This document shows, one piece after another, positions 33,062 through 34,335 of a DNA stretch of 34,335 nt. Position 1 is the stretch's first letter; the number at the start of each line of letters is the position of its first letter. Made by a program: the position numbers and the translations under genes. Source of the stretch: an uncultured Verrucomicrobiota bacterium (GTDB lineage: Bacteria; Verrucomicrobiota; Verrucomicrobiia; Methylacidiphilales; UBA1321); assembly GCA_903863295.1 (NCBI GenBank), contig CAIPBM010000181.1, forward strand, positions 1 to 34,335, read 5' to 3'. Under the pieces are notes generated by a model. The model ran no database searches. It had not been told where the DNA came from and was given only the letters and a program-made list of their open reading frames with translations.

Positions 33062-34335
33062 TTAGGCGAGCTTGGTCAGGCTTTCTCGAAGGGACTTTTC
33101 CTTTTCGGCGAGACTGATTTCAAGGGCACGCCATTGCTCGACTTTTTCCGCGGGGGCCTTGGCGAGCATGTTGGCATCGCCGAGCTTTTTGCGGGTTTGT
33201 TCGAGGTCTTTTTCGACTTTGGCCAGTTCCTTGGTGAGGCGGTCCTTTTCCACGGCGGGGTCGACGAGGCCGGTGGCAGGGAGGTAGAGCTCGCCGAGTT
33301 GAGTGAAGGCTTTAGGACCGGGATTGGCTGGAGGTTGGGAGAGCACCGTGATTTCGGACGCATTCAGGAAAGCGGCCAGCACGGACTTCTGCTCTTCGGT
33401 GAATGGGCGTTCTTCGGAGATAAGGCCGTTTGAAACGAGGAAGAATGGAATTTTCTGATTTGAGGGCAATTTCACTTCGCCGCGCAATTGTCGGCCCGTA
33501 TCGGCGGTCATGTAGATTTCTTGAGCACGTGTTGACCACGTCTTTGACCGGGGCGAGCGCTTGGGCCAGGCGGCGAGCTGGATCGATTCGGGACGGAAGC
33601 CGAGCTCGCACCAGAGCTCCTCCGTGACGAACGGCGCAAAGGGGTGGAGCAGGCGCAGGACGTGGCTCAGCACGTAATCGAACGTGGCCAGGGTGCCCTC
33701 GCGGGTCGGCGAATCGGTTGCGGCGAAGTCCCCCTTGGCCGACTCGACGTAGCGGGAGGCGAAGTCGTTCCAGACGAAATCGTAGAGCTGGCTGGCGGCC
33801 TCGCTGAAGTTGAACTGGTTGAGCGCGGTCAGGGCATTGCGTTCGCCTTCGAGCAGGAAGTGGAGGCGATCGAGGAGTTCATCGGCGAAGATGGTGCGCT
33901 TGTGCTTGAAGGGTTCGGCGTTGGGATCAATCGCACCCTGCATCGTGCGGTAGCGGCAGATGTTCCAGAGCTTGTTGCAGAAGTTGCGGCCTTCCTCGAT
34001 CTGCTTTTCATCGAAGCGGATGTCGGCGCCCTGTGGGGCGATGCGGACGAGACCGAAGCGGAGGCCGTCGGCACCGTACTTGGCGATGAGGTCGAGCGGG
34101 TCGGGCGAGTTGCCGAGCGACTTGGAGAGCTTGCGGCCCTGGCGGTCGCGGATCAGTCCGGTGAAGTAGACATCCTTGAACGCGAGGTTGGCCTGGAGGG
34201 TGGCGTCGGGATATTCCGAGGTAGCCGCCGCTGTCCCTAGCGGCGGTGTCTTTTGCTCGGAGGAGTCGACCGATCCGCCGCTAGGGACAGCGGCGGCTAC
34301 CTCGGATTTGTCGCCGTTGGGTTTGAAGTGGAGGC
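33062..34335 (-). CDS. valS: Valyl-tRNA synthetase, 3' part, with in-frame repeat insertion
   Basis: The 3' 424 codons of valS are visible; the 5' part, including the HIGH motif, lies outside the window. The frame enters as LHFKPNGDK, passes through about 30 residues encoded by the repeat at 34216-34305, and resumes conserved sequence with KDVYFTGLIRDRQGR, KLSKSLGNSPDPLDLI (KMSKS loop, Leu for Met, 34118-34132) and ADIRFDEKQIEEGRNFCNKLWN. The anticodon-binding domain follows (LHPFAPFVTEELW), then the C-terminal coiled-coil (PAVEKDRLTKELAKVEKDLEQTRKKLGDANMLAKAPAEKV, given here only as its landmarks DRLTKELAKVEKDL and NMLAKAPAEKV). The domain order is normal for ValRS. As an essential enzyme it is presumably functional despite the insertion. 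Confidence 0.95.
   Translation of the reverse strand, partial: LHFKPNGDKSEVAAAVPSGGSVDSSEQKTPPLGTAAATSEYPDATLQANLAFKDVYFTGLIRDRQGRKLSKSLGNSPDPLDLIAKYGADGLRFGLVRIAPQGADIRFDEKQIEEGRNFCNKLWNICRYRTMQGAIDPNAEPFKHKRTIFADELLDRLHFLLEGERNALTALNQFNFSEAASQLYDFVWNDFASRYVESAKGDFAATDSPTREGTLATFDYVLSHVLRLLHPFAPFVTEELWCELGFRPESIQLAAWPKRSPRSKTWSTRAQEIYMTADTGRQLRGEVKLPSNQKIPFFLVSNGLISEERPFTEEQKSVLAAFLNASEITVLSQPPANPGPKAFTQLGELYLPATGLVDPAVEKDRLTKELAKVEKDLEQTRKKLGDANMLAKAPAEKVEQWRALEISLAEKEKSLRESLTKLA
34216..34305. repeat. REPIN-like element inserted in frame in valS
   Basis: The element has two perfect 31-bp inverted arms (34216-34246 and 34275-34305) and a 28-bp spacer, 90 bp in total. Each arm carries an inner hairpin CCGCCGCT-gtccct-AGCGGCGG. 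Its length is a multiple of three and the valS frame has no stop in it. Twenty-nine bases of the arm recur at 22860-22888. Confidence 0.92.

Overview
The window looks like a chromosomal segment of a Gram-negative bacterium of the Planctomycetota-Verrucomicrobiota-Chlamydiota group, most likely Verrucomicrobiota. The reasons are moderate-to-high GC, poor or absent Shine-Dalgarno sites on many genes, a PEP-CTERM protein, paired Gfo/Idh/MocA dehydrogenases beside an AraC regulator, TMTC-like membrane/TPR proteins, and many structured intergenic repeats. The assignment is inference; no rRNA is present. All function calls come from reading motifs and family resemblance, not from database searches.

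Layout. Positions 1-821 (minus) hold the 5' two thirds of a polysaccharide flippase. Divergent from it, 1052-9846 (plus) is a five-gene cluster: an AlkP-superfamily phosphohydrolase, an HlyD/RND-type adaptor, a membrane TPR protein, a very large GT39-like glycosyltransferase with extra beta-sandwich domains, and a TolC-type outer membrane channel. The last four overlap each other by 4 or 29 bases. The cluster looks like a cell-envelope or exopolysaccharide glycan system, but it carries an adaptor and an outer-membrane channel with no inner-membrane pump. A tRNA-Arg(CCT) and a secreted TPR protein follow, then (minus) an alpha/beta hydrolase and a short-form uvrC. Next come a B12-dependent radical SAM enzyme (HpnP-like) and a sugar-metabolism group: two Gfo/Idh/MocA oxidoreductases divergent from a cupin-AraC regulator. 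Two stand-alone response regulators follow.

From 20.3 to 25.3 kb lies a chaperone cluster on the minus strand: dnaK, a small ORF overlapping its stop codon, a hairpin-rich repeat block, another small ORF, groES and groEL, ending in a strong terminator. Then come a PEP-CTERM protein, two tandem TMTC-like membrane/TPR proteins, a DUF167 protein, an alpha/beta hydrolase, a CysJ-like FAD/NADPH reductase, and the 3' part of valS.

The most striking observation is a 90-bp element made of two perfect 31-bp inverted arms, each arm itself a hairpin, lying inside the valS reading frame at 34216-34305. It keeps the frame open and adds about 30 residues just before the KMSKS region of valyl-tRNA synthetase. 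A 29-bp exact copy of one arm sits in the chaperone cluster at 22860-22888. Two other elements with different sequence but the same paired-hairpin design occur at 22475-22531 and 31625-31699. Together they look like a REPIN-like repeat family that can enter essential coding sequence without destroying it.
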